Positions 1-7,923 of a stretch of 25,451 nucleotides of DNA are shown here, piece by piece. Within the stretch, counting starts at the first letter, position 1. Each line of letters begins with the position of its first letter. The position numbers and the translations under genes are program-made. Source of the DNA: a virus; IMG/VR virus record IMGVR_UViG_3300019458_000084, positions 1-25,451 of that record. One strand, written 5' to 3'. Under the pieces are notes generated by a model, which ran no database searches, had not been told where the DNA came from, and was given only the letters and a program-made list of their open reading frames with translations.

Positions 1-2
1 AG

Positions 3-704
3 CGCGGTGCCACTGGTGCCACCGGCCCTGCTGGAACAGACGGTGCCGCGGGTCGTGACGGAGCACCTGCGCTTGCGGGAGATGACGGAGACTCGTTCTT
101 CGGTGTCCCTGGTGTACGTGGAGCAGATGGAGCGGCCGGAGGTACGGGACCCGCAGGCGCAACAGGTGCCACGGGAGCGCCCGGATTGCCAGGTGAGGAC
201 GCACACGACACGTTCCTGACTCCGCCGACTCCCGATATCACACAGCTACAGGGGTTTCCCGGTGGCACCACATTCCTCCGGGCTGATCGTACGTTTGTGG
301 CGCCCGCAGGCGCTCCACCCGCCGGGACGACGGTAGAGGTAAACCTAGGTTCCGTTATGGTCCATGAGGGCAAGTTCACCATCACCGATCCGGTCATCAG
401 CGCCAGCAGTAAAATCATGTGCTGGCAGGCACCCGGCCCTTACACAAACAAAGGAACCAGAGCTGACGAAGCCGCCATGGCCCCGGTAAGGGTGTTGTCA
501 GTGGAGCCAGGTGCAGGTTCGGCTGTGGTGAGATGGGACTCCTCTCAGGGTTTCACACCAAAGCTGGCTGAGCCTAGGCCGCTGAACCAGTTCATTCCAA
601 TCGCGGCCTCGCGGGACATCGTAGGTTATCCCGAGGTCCTTGGAGTAGGGGCTAGGGGTTTTGTGCGCGGCAACATCAAGTTTTCGTACGTCGTCTTCGC
701 TTAG
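3..704 (+). CDS. Collagen-like virion fibre protein (3' part; start outside window)
   Basis: The reading frame is open from the left edge and ends at the TAA at 702-704, so only the C-terminal 233 residues are visible. The first ~60 residues are Gly-X-Y triplets rich in Ala, Thr and Pro, broken by a short Asp/Phe patch (DDGDSFFG). Such repeats form collagen-like triple helices in trimeric phage fibres. The remaining ~170 residues, after a Pro/Thr linker (TPPTPDITQLQ), are not repetitive, look beta-rich, and may be the trimerising or binding head. I do not recognise the family of this C-terminal domain. The next gene starts 10 bases downstream, so the two are probably co-translated. A role as a tail fibre or capsid-attached fibre is inferred from the collagen motif and position. 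Confidence 0.75.
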   Translation, partial: RGATGATGPAGTDGAAGRDGAPALAGDDGDSFFGVPGVRGADGAAGGTGPAGATGATGAPGLPGEDAHDTFLTPPTPDITQLQGFPGGTTFLRADRTFVAPAGAPPAGTTVEVNLGSVMVHEGKFTITDPVISASSKIMCWQAPGPYTNKGTRADEAAMAPVRVLSVEPGAGSAVVRWDSSQGFTPKLAEPRPLNQFIPIAASRDIVGYPEVLGVGARGFVRGNIKFSYVVFA

Positions 705-714
705 GAGGTTTAGT

Positions 715-1383
715 GTGGCAGTCATTGAAGGTGGTGTATCTGGTTCCTTGGTGGAAGTGGGTGTTGGTGCCGCTGTGGCCCAGCACATCACCGCCAAGCC
801 TATTCCTCACGGCGCGCTAGGACACTACCGAAGTTCGGTACGGTTCGCGCTAGCCAACGCGCAGGCTGCCGCCAGTCGTCTGTGGGAGATCAGGAACACA
901 TCGACTAACCTTATTATCCCCACGCGCCTGGAGGTGCGCTGGACTCAGACCGCGGCGCACACGGCGGCCATCCTCGACGCCCTCCAGTTGTTCCGCCTGA
1001 CCGCTTTCACGGCCGTGGACACCACCAACACGGTGACCCCGACCGCCTCTGTGCGCCGCACATCGGGCATGGCAGCGGCGCCGGGCGGGGCGGCTATTAG
1101 ACACGTCACGGTGGCCGGAGTCGCGGCCGGGATGACCGGTGGCACGCTGACAAAGGACGGTGGCTTCGCCAGCATTATTGAGCAGTGGCTCCTTTTGGCA
1201 CAACCCACGGCGAGCACCATCGTGCCGATCATCAAGGAGATGCTGGACGATGTGAACGGGGCACACCCGTTCGTCCTCGCGCAGAACGAGGGCCTCGAGA
1301 TCGAGAACCAGGTCCTGCTAGGTGCGGCAGCAGGTTCGAGCGTTACAGTCGACTTCAGTTGGGCTGAGGTCACGGCTTTCTAA
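715..1383 (+). CDS. Beta-rich virion protein of unknown role
   Basis: This encodes 222 residues from GTG at 715, preceded by a strong ribosome binding site (AGGAGG at 703-708). An in-frame TTG at 661 would overlap the previous gene and lacks such a site. The protein opens VAVIEGGVSGSLVEVG and contains a GALGHYRSSV segment. It ends with a beta-rich stretch in which NEGLEIENQVLLGAAAGSSV is followed by a Trp-Ala-Glu turn. This layout resembles a widespread but uncharacterised group of siphovirus structural proteins encoded near fibre or head genes. I recognise it by pattern only. There is no signal peptide or membrane segment. It sits between collagen-like fibre genes, so it could be a decoration, fibre-anchoring or adhesion protein. 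The function is unknown. Confidence 0.75.
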   Translation: MAVIEGGVSGSLVEVGVGAAVAQHITAKPIPHGALGHYRSSVRFALANAQAAASRLWEIRNTSTNLIIPTRLEVRWTQTAAHTAAILDALQLFRLTAFTAVDTTNTVTPTASVRRTSGMAAAPGGAAIRHVTVAGVAAGMTGGTLTKDGGFASIIEQWLLLAQPTASTIVPIIKEMLDDVNGAHPFVLAQNEGLEIENQVLLGAAAGSSVTVDFSWAEVTAF

Positions 1384-1394
1384 GGAGGCAACAC

Positions 1395-1733
1395 ATGGCA
1401 GGTCAACCGTTTAAGGATGGTCCCGCGTTTCTCGTTACCACGTCGGAAGATGTCTACGTTCCCCCTGCGAATACGTACGCGCTGGTCCGTCACATCCACG
1501 TAGCCAACTCCAATGCAACCGCCCGTGCATTCTCGTTGTGGGTTGGCGCAACAGGCGCAGAGGTCAACGGCACTGAGCTGGCTGAGCTAAAGAACGTCCC
1601 CGGAAATGACTACGTGGACCTCTACTTCCCAGCCGGACTGAAGCTAACAGCCGCCGACTTCCTTGTCGGTCTGTCTTCGGTGGATGCGACCTCGCTGGCC
1701 ATCACCGTGACAGGCGAGCTGTACGCCGCGTAG
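1395..1733 (+). CDS. Small beta-rich virion protein, unknown function
   Basis: This encodes 112 residues from ATG at 1395, with AAGGAGG at 1383-1389 as ribosome binding site. The sequence alternates hydrophobic and small polar residues ([42 protein letters not shown]), as expected for a single beta-sandwich domain. It contains no Cys, membrane segment or known catalytic motif. It lies 11 bases after one virion protein and 10 bases before the long collagen-like fibre gene. This suggests a small accessory subunit, such as a fibre-associated or decoration protein. I do not recognise a named family. Confidence 0.75.
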   Translation: MAGQPFKDGPAFLVTTSEDVYVPPANTYALVRHIHVANSNATARAFSLWVGATGAEVNGTELAELKNVPGNDYVDLYFPAGLKLTAADFLVGLSSVDATSLAITVTGELYAA

Positions 1734-1743
1734 TCGAGGTAAG

Positions 1744-4395
1744 GTGGAAGCCAAGCGCGTCAAGCTCAAAGTTGCGAAGGGCAAGCCCGGACTCCGCGGG
1801 CTGAAAGGTGACCGCGGGCCTATGGGCCCAGACGGTGCGAAGGGAGACCGGGGTGAGCCGGGACCCCGAGGTCCTGCTGGCCCCAGGGGACCTGAAGGTC
1901 CCATTGGGGACCGCGGGTGGTTGGGCCCTGAAGGACCTCGCGGCCCGGTTGGACCTGAGGGTCCGGCCGGTCCTGCGGGTCCCATCGGCAACACTGGTGA
2001 GAAAGGCCCGCGCGGTGGCCCAGGTGACCTGGGTCCTCAAGGTCCGCTCGGTGAGCTTGGACCAAGAGGTTCGCCCGGCCCAAAGGGTGAGGTAGGCGCA
2101 GCAGGTCCGCCAGGTGCACGTGGCCCGCAGGGTAGGACAGGGATCGGAGAGGTTGGTCCTGAGGGTCCCACCGGACCCCAAGGACCACCCGGTGCACGCG
2201 GCCAGCAAGGCCATGCAGGGGATCATGGCAAGGCAGGTCCAAGAGGTCTTGACGGCAAGGATGGCTCCACCGGGCCCAAGGGCCCGAAGGGCCACACCGG
2301 ACCTCGCGGGGTTCCTGGGCCGCAGGGCCCCGCTGGGCCAAAGGGTGATCCCGGCCCGACCGGCCCCGAAGGACCTCAGGGTGAGACCGGGCCACAGGGT
2401 GAACCAGGTCCGCGCGGGCTGGATGGCCGAACTGGCAAGAAGGGTGACCAAGGTGACCAGGGCCCACCCGGCGAGGATGGTGTTGGTGTCCCGCCCGGTG
2501 GTGATATCCTCCAGGTGCTGGCGAAGGTGTCAACCGAGGACTTCGACACCGACTGGCGTTACATCTCGACTGGCGGTGGAGGCGGGAGCGGCAGCTCGGA
2601 GCACCCGAACCTCGCGGCCCACGATGCCCTGGGCCTCGCTACCGACTCTGAACTGGTCGCACACGCCGCGACCCCCCACGGTGGTAGCCACCCCGACCTA
2701 GCCACCCACGACGCACTGGGCCTCGCCACGGACGCAGAGCTGGCGGCACACGAGGCGGCGGCTGATCCGCACCCAGGGTACCTCACCGAAGCCGAAGGCA
2801 ATGCCTCCTACGCTGACGTCTCCGAACCGATCGCGGCGGCCCACATCGCGGACACGACCGAGCCACACGACCACGGGCAGCTCGCTGGTCTGGCAGACGA
2901 CGACCACCCGCAGTACGCGACCAACGCTGAGTTCGACGACCACAGCGCCCGCCACGAAAATGGCGGCGCGGACGAGATCAGCATTGCCGGGTTGGACGGG
3001 ACGCCGGTTGAGCTTCAGGCGCACCTAGACGACACGACCGATGCGCATGACGCTAGTGCCATCTCGGTGGACTCAACGACCTTGGCTGGCGTTGGGACTG
3101 ACGTTCAGGCGGTGCTCGAGGAACTGGACGATGTTGACGCCGCGCTTCGGGCGATTGACTATCTGGTTGGTACGGCCACGGGTGAGTTAGGTGGAGAGAT
3201 TGCGGTAGGGACCACGCCCGGTGGAGAGCTGGGCGGCACTTGGGCATCACCGACCGTGGACGCCACACACTCCGGATCTTCCCACGCGGGTGTTGTATCA
3301 GCTCATGAAGCTGCATCGGACCCGCACACGGGATATAGGCTGGAATCTGCTGATCACAGCCACGCATCTGCTGGTCTCCAGGGTGGCACGATCGACCACG
3401 GTGCAGCTTTGACTGGGCTCACCGACGACGACCACACCCAGTACCTGAAGGAGAAAGCCAGCGGCGGCACGGCTGCGGAGACTCCTGAGCACACCCATGC
3501 ATCTACGGCGCAGGCCGGGACGGTCGACCACGGCGTACTCACCGGTCTCTCGGACGATGACCACCCACAATACAGCGGGCTTCCTGAGACGCAGATTTAC
3601 ACAGCCGACGCCACTTGGACAAAGCCAGCGGGGTGTAGGCTCGTGCTTGTCTGGTTGGTTGGCGGTGGCGGCGGAGGCGGCGGCGGCGCGAGAGGGCCTA
3701 CCAACGACTCTGGTGGTGGCGCAGGAGGAGGCGGTGCGTACACGCACTCTGTTCTTGTCGCGTCAGACTTGGCGGACACAGTTGCAGTCGTAGCAGGTAC
3801 CGGAGGCCCCGGGGGCCCCGGTGGCGCGACAAACTCAAGTAACGGCTCGAACGGTACAGCAGGGGAAGACTCGTCTTTTGGTACGCACGCCTTTGCCAAG
3901 GGAGGCAGCTTTGGCGACGGCGGCGGGACCACCCAAGGCGCAGGAGGACTTGGGGGTAGCCACACAAACTTCCTAGGGATCTGGGAACACCTCGGCCGAA
4001 GGGGGGGCGACGGCGATGACCTCGGTCCCGGCGGCGCAGGAGTTTCCGCTTCAGCTTCGGTTTTCGACGGGCTTGGCGGCGCTGGGGGAGGGGGCGGAGG
4101 TGGCAACTCTGGTGCCAACCGCGCCGGAGGCGACGGGGGAGCGTACTTCACCACAGCAGGCGGGTCAGGAGGACCTGCGGGCACCAACAACGGAGCCGAT
4201 GGCTCTACGTTCAAGGTTGGTAGACCCGGTTCAGGTGGCGGCGGTGGCGGTGGGAACACTGCTGGCGCAGGTGGGAATGGAGGAAACGGAGGACCCGGAG
4301 CAGGTGGAGGGGGCGGCGGCGCGTCCTCCTCTGGTCAAACAGCAGGTGAAGGCGGGTACGGAGGAAACGGCTATGTCATCGTCGTTGCCGTCTAA
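1744..4395 (+). CDS. Long collagen-like fibre with His-rich repeats and polyglycine C-terminal domain
   Basis: This encodes 883 residues from GTG at 1744, with a GAGGTAAG-like ribosome binding site immediately upstream. Residues ~1-12 are a basic head ([13 protein letters not shown]). Residues ~13-250 are almost unbroken Gly-X-Y triplets, with one two-residue step at GRTGIGEVG, indicating a collagen-like triple-helical shaft. [13 protein letters not shown] linker leads into residues ~285-615, which carry repeated HDALGLATD and GLxDDDHxQY units typical of trimeric phage fibres. From about residue 618 ([11 protein letters not shown]) comes a C-terminal domain with a short beta start (LVLVWLVGG) and then ~240 residues extremely rich in glycine. 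This resembles polyglycine-sandwich adhesins such as those of T4-like S16 phages. It is probably a host-binding or capsid-attached fibre. The position just before head genes is unusual for a tail fibre. Confidence 0.88.
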   Translation: MEAKRVKLKVAKGKPGLRGLKGDRGPMGPDGAKGDRGEPGPRGPAGPRGPEGPIGDRGWLGPEGPRGPVGPEGPAGPAGPIGNTGEKGPRGGPGDLGPQGPLGELGPRGSPGPKGEVGAAGPPGARGPQGRTGIGEVGPEGPTGPQGPPGARGQQGHAGDHGKAGPRGLDGKDGSTGPKGPKGHTGPRGVPGPQGPAGPKGDPGPTGPEGPQGETGPQGEPGPRGLDGRTGKKGDQGDQGPPGEDGVGVPPGGDILQVLAKVSTEDFDTDWRYISTGGGGGSGSSEHPNLAAHDALGLATDSELVAHAATPHGGSHPDLATHDALGLATDAELAAHEAAADPHPGYLTEAEGNASYADVSEPIAAAHIADTTEPHDHGQLAGLADDDHPQYATNAEFDDHSARHENGGADEISIAGLDGTPVELQAHLDDTTDAHDASAISVDSTTLAGVGTDVQAVLEELDDVDAALRAIDYLVGTATGELGGEIAVGTTPGGELGGTWASPTVDATHSGSSHAGVVSAHEAASDPHTGYRLESADHSHASAGLQGGTIDHGAALTGLTDDDHTQYLKEKASGGTAAETPEHTHASTAQAGTVDHGVLTGLSDDDHPQYSGLPETQIYTADATWTKPAGCRLVLVWLVGGGGGGGGGARGPTNDSGGGAGGGGAYTHSVLVASDLADTVAVVAGTGGPGGPGGATNSSNGSNGTAGEDSSFGTHAFAKGGSFGDGGGTTQGAGGLGGSHTNFLGIWEHLGRRGGDGDDLGPGGAGVSASASVFDGLGGAGGGGGGGNSGANRAGGDGGAYFTTAGGSGGPAGTNNGADGSTFKVGRPGSGGGGGGGNTAGAGGNGGNGGPGAGGGGGGASSSGQTAGEGGYGGNGYVIVVAV
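1780..2495 (+). repeat. Collagen-like Gly-X-Y coding repeat
   Basis: About 235 codons keep glycine at every third position, giving a 9-base quasi-periodicity in the DNA (GGN at each first codon). Prolines and Lys/Arg/Glu/Asp dominate X and Y, with charged pairs such as KGD, RGE and KGE that stabilise triple helices. The minus strand is open across this region only because GGN/CCN codons avoid stops there. That is a by-product of composition, not a gene. Confidence 0.9.
2605..2760 (+). repeat. Two diverged tandem repeats in the fibre gene
   Basis: Two copies of about 28 codons occur in tandem. Each contains [12 protein letters not shown] followed by AHxA, and each copy starts with HPNLA or HPDLA. 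The DNA copies differ mostly at third codon positions, so the repeat is old and kept at protein level. They precede the GLxDDDHxQY repeats of the same fibre. Confidence 0.75.
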
Positions 4396-4409
4396 GGAGA
4401 GAGACTGAT

Positions 4410-5837
4410 ATGCCCTGGAGCATCTATTCAGATCACCCGGACTGTAGTGGCTACGCTGTCGTGCAAGATGACAGTGGCCGTATGGTTGGGTGTCATGAAA
4501 CGCGTGAAGAGGCGGAGGACCAAATAGCAGCGCTGTACGCTAGCGACGCTGACAAGGAGAAGTCAATGCGCCTGACCAAGACGTATGAGGTAGTGTCATT
4601 CAAGGCATTGCCGGATGAGGCCGGTGATGAGGGCCGATTCGAGGCGATTGTCTCGGTGTTTGGTAATGTAGACTTCCAAGGCGACCGGGTCATGCCCGGC
4701 GCGTTCAAAACGAGCATCGACCGGTGGCAGGAGTCCGGAGATCCAATCCCTGTCATCTGGTCACACGACTGGGGCAACCCACTTGCGCACATCGGATTCG
4801 TTGACCCTGGCGATGTTGAGGAAGTCGAGACAGAGGGCAAGGCCCGCAACAAAGTAGGTGGCCTGAAGGTCACCGGACAGATCGACTTGGACAACCCATT
4901 CGCCGCACAGGTGTACCGCTTGATGAAGGAGCGGCGCGTGAAGGAGTTCTCGTTTGCTTACGATGTGATTCGCGAGAGCCCGGGGCGTGACCGCGCCAAC
5001 GAGCTGCACGAGCTTGACCTCATCGAGGTCGGCCCTACGCTTAAGGGTGCAAACCCGTCCACCGAGCTGCTGGGTGTCAAGGAGCGACTTGAGGACGCCG
5101 CGGCCGAGGCGCGCGAGCAGGGGTATGACGCCGAGGGTGCAATCCGTGAACTAGCAAAGTACCAGATTGGTTATCGGGCAGGGGACGATCTCGTTCTGCC
5201 TGAGGGCATCGACGACCTGATGGACGCGATCGCACGTAAGGTGGAGATTCCCGAGCCTGTCCTTGAGCCAGAGAAGAAGAACGTGTACGCCGCGCTAGAG
5301 GGCACCCAAGAAGCACTACGCGAGGACATTGCGGATGAGTTGACCGCATGGGCGCATGGCTTCACGGGCTCCGTTGAGGCCTACATCAACGTCGTGGGTA
5401 CTTACTCAGATAGGGTAGTCGCTGAGTTGTACTTCGAGCATGAGGATACATACTGGGAGTTCAACTATGATGTGGACGAGGATGGCATGATCACGCTGTC
5501 GAATCCGCAAGAGGTTGATCCAGTCGTGAGCCTTGTGCCTGCGACCCCGGGGCAAACTTCTAGGTCAGTTAGTGCAAAGGCGGGCAGGGTGCTGAGTGCC
5601 AAGAGTGAGGCGCTCGTCCGCTCGATTGCTGATTCCGCTTCTGCGCTGCTGGCGCAGGTGGAGAAGGATAACGAGGAGAAGTCAGTGTCTGAATCCACGA
5701 CTATCGTGGCGACACCGGTTGTTGGGGTCACCGCTGCACCGGTCACCATTACAGAGACGCCGGATGAGCCGGACCCTGACGCGGAACTGAAGGCCGCGCT
5801 GGAGATGCTGGAGCTCGGGCAGAAGATCGGAGCCTAG
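4410..5837 (+). CDS. HK97-family prohead protease with N- and C-terminal extensions
   Basis: This encodes 475 residues. It is the serine protease that matures the procapsid by cleaving the capsid delta region. The core spans residues ~53-225. It shows the typical GRFEAIVSVFGNVDFQGD start, the catalytic His in VIWSHDW (H119), the catalytic Ser in VKEFSFAYDV (S181), and the closing LDLIEVGPTLKGAN motif. The first 52 residues (HPDCSGYAVVQDD, VGCHETREEAEDQIAAL) are a small separate module often seen before such proteases. An in-frame ATG at 4566 has its own strong ribosome binding site, so a 423-residue form is possible. Residues ~225-475 are an extension with a helical segment, a YWEFNYDVDEDGMITLS beta motif common in phage head proteins, and an acidic tail. 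The capsid gene lies downstream, as expected. Confidence 0.92.
   Translation: MPWSIYSDHPDCSGYAVVQDDSGRMVGCHETREEAEDQIAALYASDADKEKSMRLTKTYEVVSFKALPDEAGDEGRFEAIVSVFGNVDFQGDRVMPGAFKTSIDRWQESGDPIPVIWSHDWGNPLAHIGFVDPGDVEEVETEGKARNKVGGLKVTGQIDLDNPFAAQVYRLMKERRVKEFSFAYDVIRESPGRDRANELHELDLIEVGPTLKGANPSTELLGVKERLEDAAAEAREQGYDAEGAIRELAKYQIGYRAGDDLVLPEGIDDLMDAIARKVEIPEPVLEPEKKNVYAALEGTQEALREDIADELTAWAHGFTGSVEAYINVVGTYSDRVVAELYFEHEDTYWEFNYDVDEDGMITLSNPQEVDPVVSLVPATPGQTSRSVSAKAGRVLSAKSEALVRSIADSASALLAQVEKDNEEKSVSESTTIVATPVVGVTAAPVTITETPDEPDPDAELKAALEMLELGQKIGA
4554..4568 (+). promoter_or_regulatory. Internal ribosome binding site and alternative ATG in the protease gene
   Basis: AAGGAG at 4554-4559 lies six to seven bases before an in-frame ATG at 4566, exactly where the conserved protease core begins (MRLTKTYEVVSF). 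It is at least as strong as the site for the upstream ATG at 4410. Either start may be used, or both. Confidence 0.55.
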
Positions 5838-5838
5838 T

Positions 5839-6465
5839 GTGCACATTTGCGACACAGCGGCTGACTGGATCACCGAGGCTGAAATCGAGGCGTTCCTAGG
5901 CGAGTCGATTGACGCTGCATTGGCAACCTTCCTGATCGAGACGACCCAATCCCTGATCCGGGAGTACACCGGCCAGTGTATCACCGAGGTCGAAGATGAC
6001 ATTGAGTTCGTAGATGGAACGGGCCGTGACGCCTTCCGTTTGCGGCAGCGCCCGGTCACCGAGATTGCGGAGCTGCTAGAGGACGGCACTGATACGCCAG
6101 CTGGAACATACCCGGATCATGACTGGATGTTCGACCAGGACACGGGCGTTGTGTTCCGCGAGGCCGGGAAATGGCGTCCAGGCCGGGGAAACATCAAGGT
6201 GACCTACACGCATGGCTGGGCTGCCGCGGACGTGCCCGCGGTCCTGGTGGCCGTTAGTCTGAATGTCGCCCGGCGTCTGTTCAACACATACGGCACGATT
6301 GCCGTGACCGGTACGGTGCAGTCAGAGACTATCGGGGCATACTCATACACCTTGGCTGTAACAGCCGATCAGATGGCAGGCGTGGTCGTCGGGCTAGTGC
6401 CCTCGGAGAAGGCAGTCCTTTCCCGCTTCCGCGTCGCTGGACCGGAAGCAGGTAGCAAGTCGTAA
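5839..6465 (+). CDS. Head-tail connector, gp6-like
   Basis: This encodes 208 residues from GTG at 5839, one base after the protease stop, so it is probably translationally coupled. The N-terminal half is helical (ADWITEAEIEAFLG, ALATFLIETTQSLIREYTG). It is followed by a beta segment carrying DTGVVFREAGKWRPGRGNIKVTYTHGW, and then DVPAVLVAVSLNVARRLFN. This helix-beta-helix plan, especially the (R/K)GNIxVTYTHGW motif and the alanine/valine helix after it, is typical of connector proteins that form a ring under the portal. In most HK97-like phages this gene follows the capsid gene; here it precedes it, with a tRNA between them. The C-terminal ~40 residues (SYTLAVTADQMAG) match the usual exposed tail of the family. 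Confidence 0.85.
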   Translation: MHICDTAADWITEAEIEAFLGESIDAALATFLIETTQSLIREYTGQCITEVEDDIEFVDGTGRDAFRLRQRPVTEIAELLEDGTDTPAGTYPDHDWMFDQDTGVVFREAGKWRPGRGNIKVTYTHGWAAADVPAVLVAVSLNVARRLFNTYGTIAVTGTVQSETIGAYSYTLAVTADQMAGVVVGLVPSEKAVLSRFRVAGPEAGSKS

Positions 6466-6469
6466 CATG

Positions 6470-6542
6470 TGCGGCGTAGAGCAGATGGCAGCTCGCCAGT
6501 CTCATTCACTGGAAGTCGTGGGTTCGAGTCCCACCGCCGCGA
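6470..6542 (+). tRNA. tRNA with anticodon CAT (Met-type), atypical anticodon loop
   Basis: The 73 bases fold as a full cloverleaf. The acceptor is TGCGGCG/CGCCGCG with a T-G first pair; the D arm is GAGC/GCTC with GG in its loop. The anticodon stem is CCAGT/ACTGG around loop CTCATTC, with the anticodon at 6503-6505. There is a five-base variable region, a T arm GTGGG/CCCAC with loop TTCGAGT, and discriminator A. CCA is not encoded. The anticodon CAT fits Met, or Ile if C34 is lysidinylated. Position 37 is T, although this position is almost always a purine in functional tRNAs. It is in the late operon, four bases after the connector stop, so it would be released from the polycistronic transcript. 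Confidence 0.85.
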
Positions 6543-6629
6543 CGATGGCCCCAAACTCCTGTGGGGATCACTGCGAGGGGAGCAACCACCAGATTGCCGA
6601 CCAAGGGCAGCTCTGCAAGGAGAGGCGCC
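6543..6629 (+). other. Untranslated spacer between tRNA and capsid leader
   Basis: This spacer holds a small hairpin (CCCCA 6549-6553 pairing with TGGGG 6562-6566) and a GCAG/CTGC mini-stem near 6607-6616. It ends with AAGGAGAGG at 6617-6625, a strong ribosome binding site. I see no promoter resembling -10/-35 boxes. Confidence 0.4.
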
Positions 6630-6737
6630 ATGAAGACCCGTACGCTCCGGGTGATGAGCGCGAAAGGTGAAGCAAATGAAGTCAGCAAAGGACTTCCTAG
6701 AGGTGGAGATCGACCGCCACATCAAGGCGGCTCGTGA
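6630..6737 (+). CDS. Possible 35-residue leader peptide overlapping the capsid start
   Basis: An ATG at 6630, with a near-ideal ribosome binding site (AAGGAGAGG, 6617-6625), opens a 35-codon frame. It begins MKTRTLRVMSAKGEANEVSK and ends at TGA 6735-6737, about 60 bases inside the capsid gene in another frame. The capsid's own site (AAAGGTGA) is weaker. It could be a translated leader that couples ribosomes to the capsid start, or a chance frame. The peptide has no recognisable domain and its second half is simply the overlapped capsid DNA read in another frame. Confidence 0.35.
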   Translation: MKTRTLRVMSAKGEANEVSKGLPRGGDRPPHQGGS

Positions 6738-7887
6738 GATCACCCGTTCGGCCGAGGACAGGAACGAGCAGTTGTCCGAGGACGAGCGCAAGCAAGTCGA
6801 GGAGCACGTGGCGCAGGCTACGTCCCTCAAGGCCCGCGTGGCCGAGCTGCAGGAGGGTGAAGACATGAAGGCCCGCCTGGACGCGCTGTCCGGAGCGACC
6901 AAAACGTCAACGCCTTCCGTGGCACCTCGCGCGCGGACCATTGGTGACCAGTTCATCGCTTCCGAGGCGTATCAGGCCCTCAAGGCCCGTGGTCTCGGTG
7001 GTAGTTGGACGACTGGTCCCGTCGAGCTGAAGGGGACCTACAACCGTGGGTTCAAGACCGTCGGTGATGACATCGTCGATGAGGTCTCCGCGGACGAGGA
7101 GCTGCTCGGCGCGCCGCAGGTGGTTCCGGGCATTGTCCCGATCTTCACCGACGTCGCACCGTACAAGCTCGTTGTGGCCGACCTTTTCGGGCAGGGCATC
7201 GCGACGACCAACTCGATTGTCTTCCTCCGGGAGTCGATCGTGGATGACGACGCGTATATCGTGGCTGAAAAGGCTTCGAAGCCGTCTTCATACATCGAGT
7301 TCGACAAGACCACGACTGCGGTGGAGAAACTTGCCACGCACCTCGCGATCTCCGACGAGATGATGGAGGATGCCCCACAGGTCGCCTCGTACATCAACTC
7401 GCGCCTGGCGCTGTTCGTTCGCAGGGCTGAGGAGGCTTACCTCCTTACCAAGCTGGACGACAATGTTAGCCAGACGTCGAGCGGTGGCTCGAACGACTTC
7501 GATGACATCTACTTCGGCATGACGGACGTCAGGGTCAACGGCGGGCTCGAGCCCGACGCGCTCCTGATTCACCCGACAGATGATGCCGCACTGGTGACGT
7601 CGAAGGACGCTGTTGATGGTCAGTACTTCAGTGGTGGGCCTTATGCACCCCCGATCCAGAACCCTTGGGGTCTGCGTAAGATCATCACCTCGGCTCTGCC
7701 ATTGAACACAGCAATCGTCGGTGCGTTCCGCGAAGGTGCCACAGTGTGGCGCCGGGGCGGCGTGACCGTCGAGGCGAGTAACTCGCACTCCGACTTCTTC
7801 CTCAAGAACTTGACCGCGCTGCGTGCCGAGGAGCGCCTTGCGCTTACAGTTTATCGGCCGCTCGCCTTCACCTATATCACGGTGTAG
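6676..7887 (+). CDS. Major capsid protein, HK97 fold
   Basis: This encodes 403 residues from ATG at 6676 (MKSAKDFLEVEIDRH), with AAAGGTGA at 6663-6670. A GTG at 6667 would add three residues. Residues ~1-75 are a charged coiled-coil resembling the delta scaffold domain removed by the prohead protease. A linker TSTPSVAPRART near residues 76-87 is a plausible cleavage zone. The rest has HK97-fold hallmarks: the E-loop/P-domain region VPGIVPIFTDVAPYKLVVADLF, a spine helix around TTAVEKLATHLAISDEMMED, NSRLALFVRRAEEAYLL, and a C-terminal LTALRAEERLALTVYRPLAF strand. No separate scaffold gene is needed. The gene follows the protease and connector and is the likely expression peak of the operon. Confidence 0.92.
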   Translation: MKSAKDFLEVEIDRHIKAAREITRSAEDRNEQLSEDERKQVEEHVAQATSLKARVAELQEGEDMKARLDALSGATKTSTPSVAPRARTIGDQFIASEAYQALKARGLGGSWTTGPVELKGTYNRGFKTVGDDIVDEVSADEELLGAPQVVPGIVPIFTDVAPYKLVVADLFGQGIATTNSIVFLRESIVDDDAYIVAEKASKPSSYIEFDKTTTAVEKLATHLAISDEMMEDAPQVASYINSRLALFVRRAEEAYLLTKLDDNVSQTSSGGSNDFDDIYFGMTDVRVNGGLEPDALLIHPTDDAALVTSKDAVDGQYFSGGPYAPPIQNPWGLRKIITSALPLNTAIVGAFREGATVWRRGGVTVEASNSHSDFFLKNLTALRAEERLALTVYRPLAFTYITV

Positions 7888-7923
7888 GTAGCAGGTTCTG
7901 ACTGAAGAAGTCAAAACTGATCT

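Noticed and set aside
1702-2451. Long minus-strand open frames opposite the collagen-like region
   Set aside because: They are created by GGN/CCN codon composition; their translations have no domain, no ribosome binding site, and overlap a clear plus-strand gene.
3597-4259. A 220-residue proline-rich minus-strand frame
   Set aside because: Pro runs mirror the glycine runs of the fibre domain on the plus strand.
6470-6542. tRNA as a phage attachment site
   Set aside because: It is complete, sits in the middle of the head operon far from the recombinase, and no repeat of it was seen near the recombinase.
6467-6670. Plus-strand 67-codon frame across the tRNA
   Set aside because: It is the tRNA and spacer read as codons, with no ribosome binding site and no domain.
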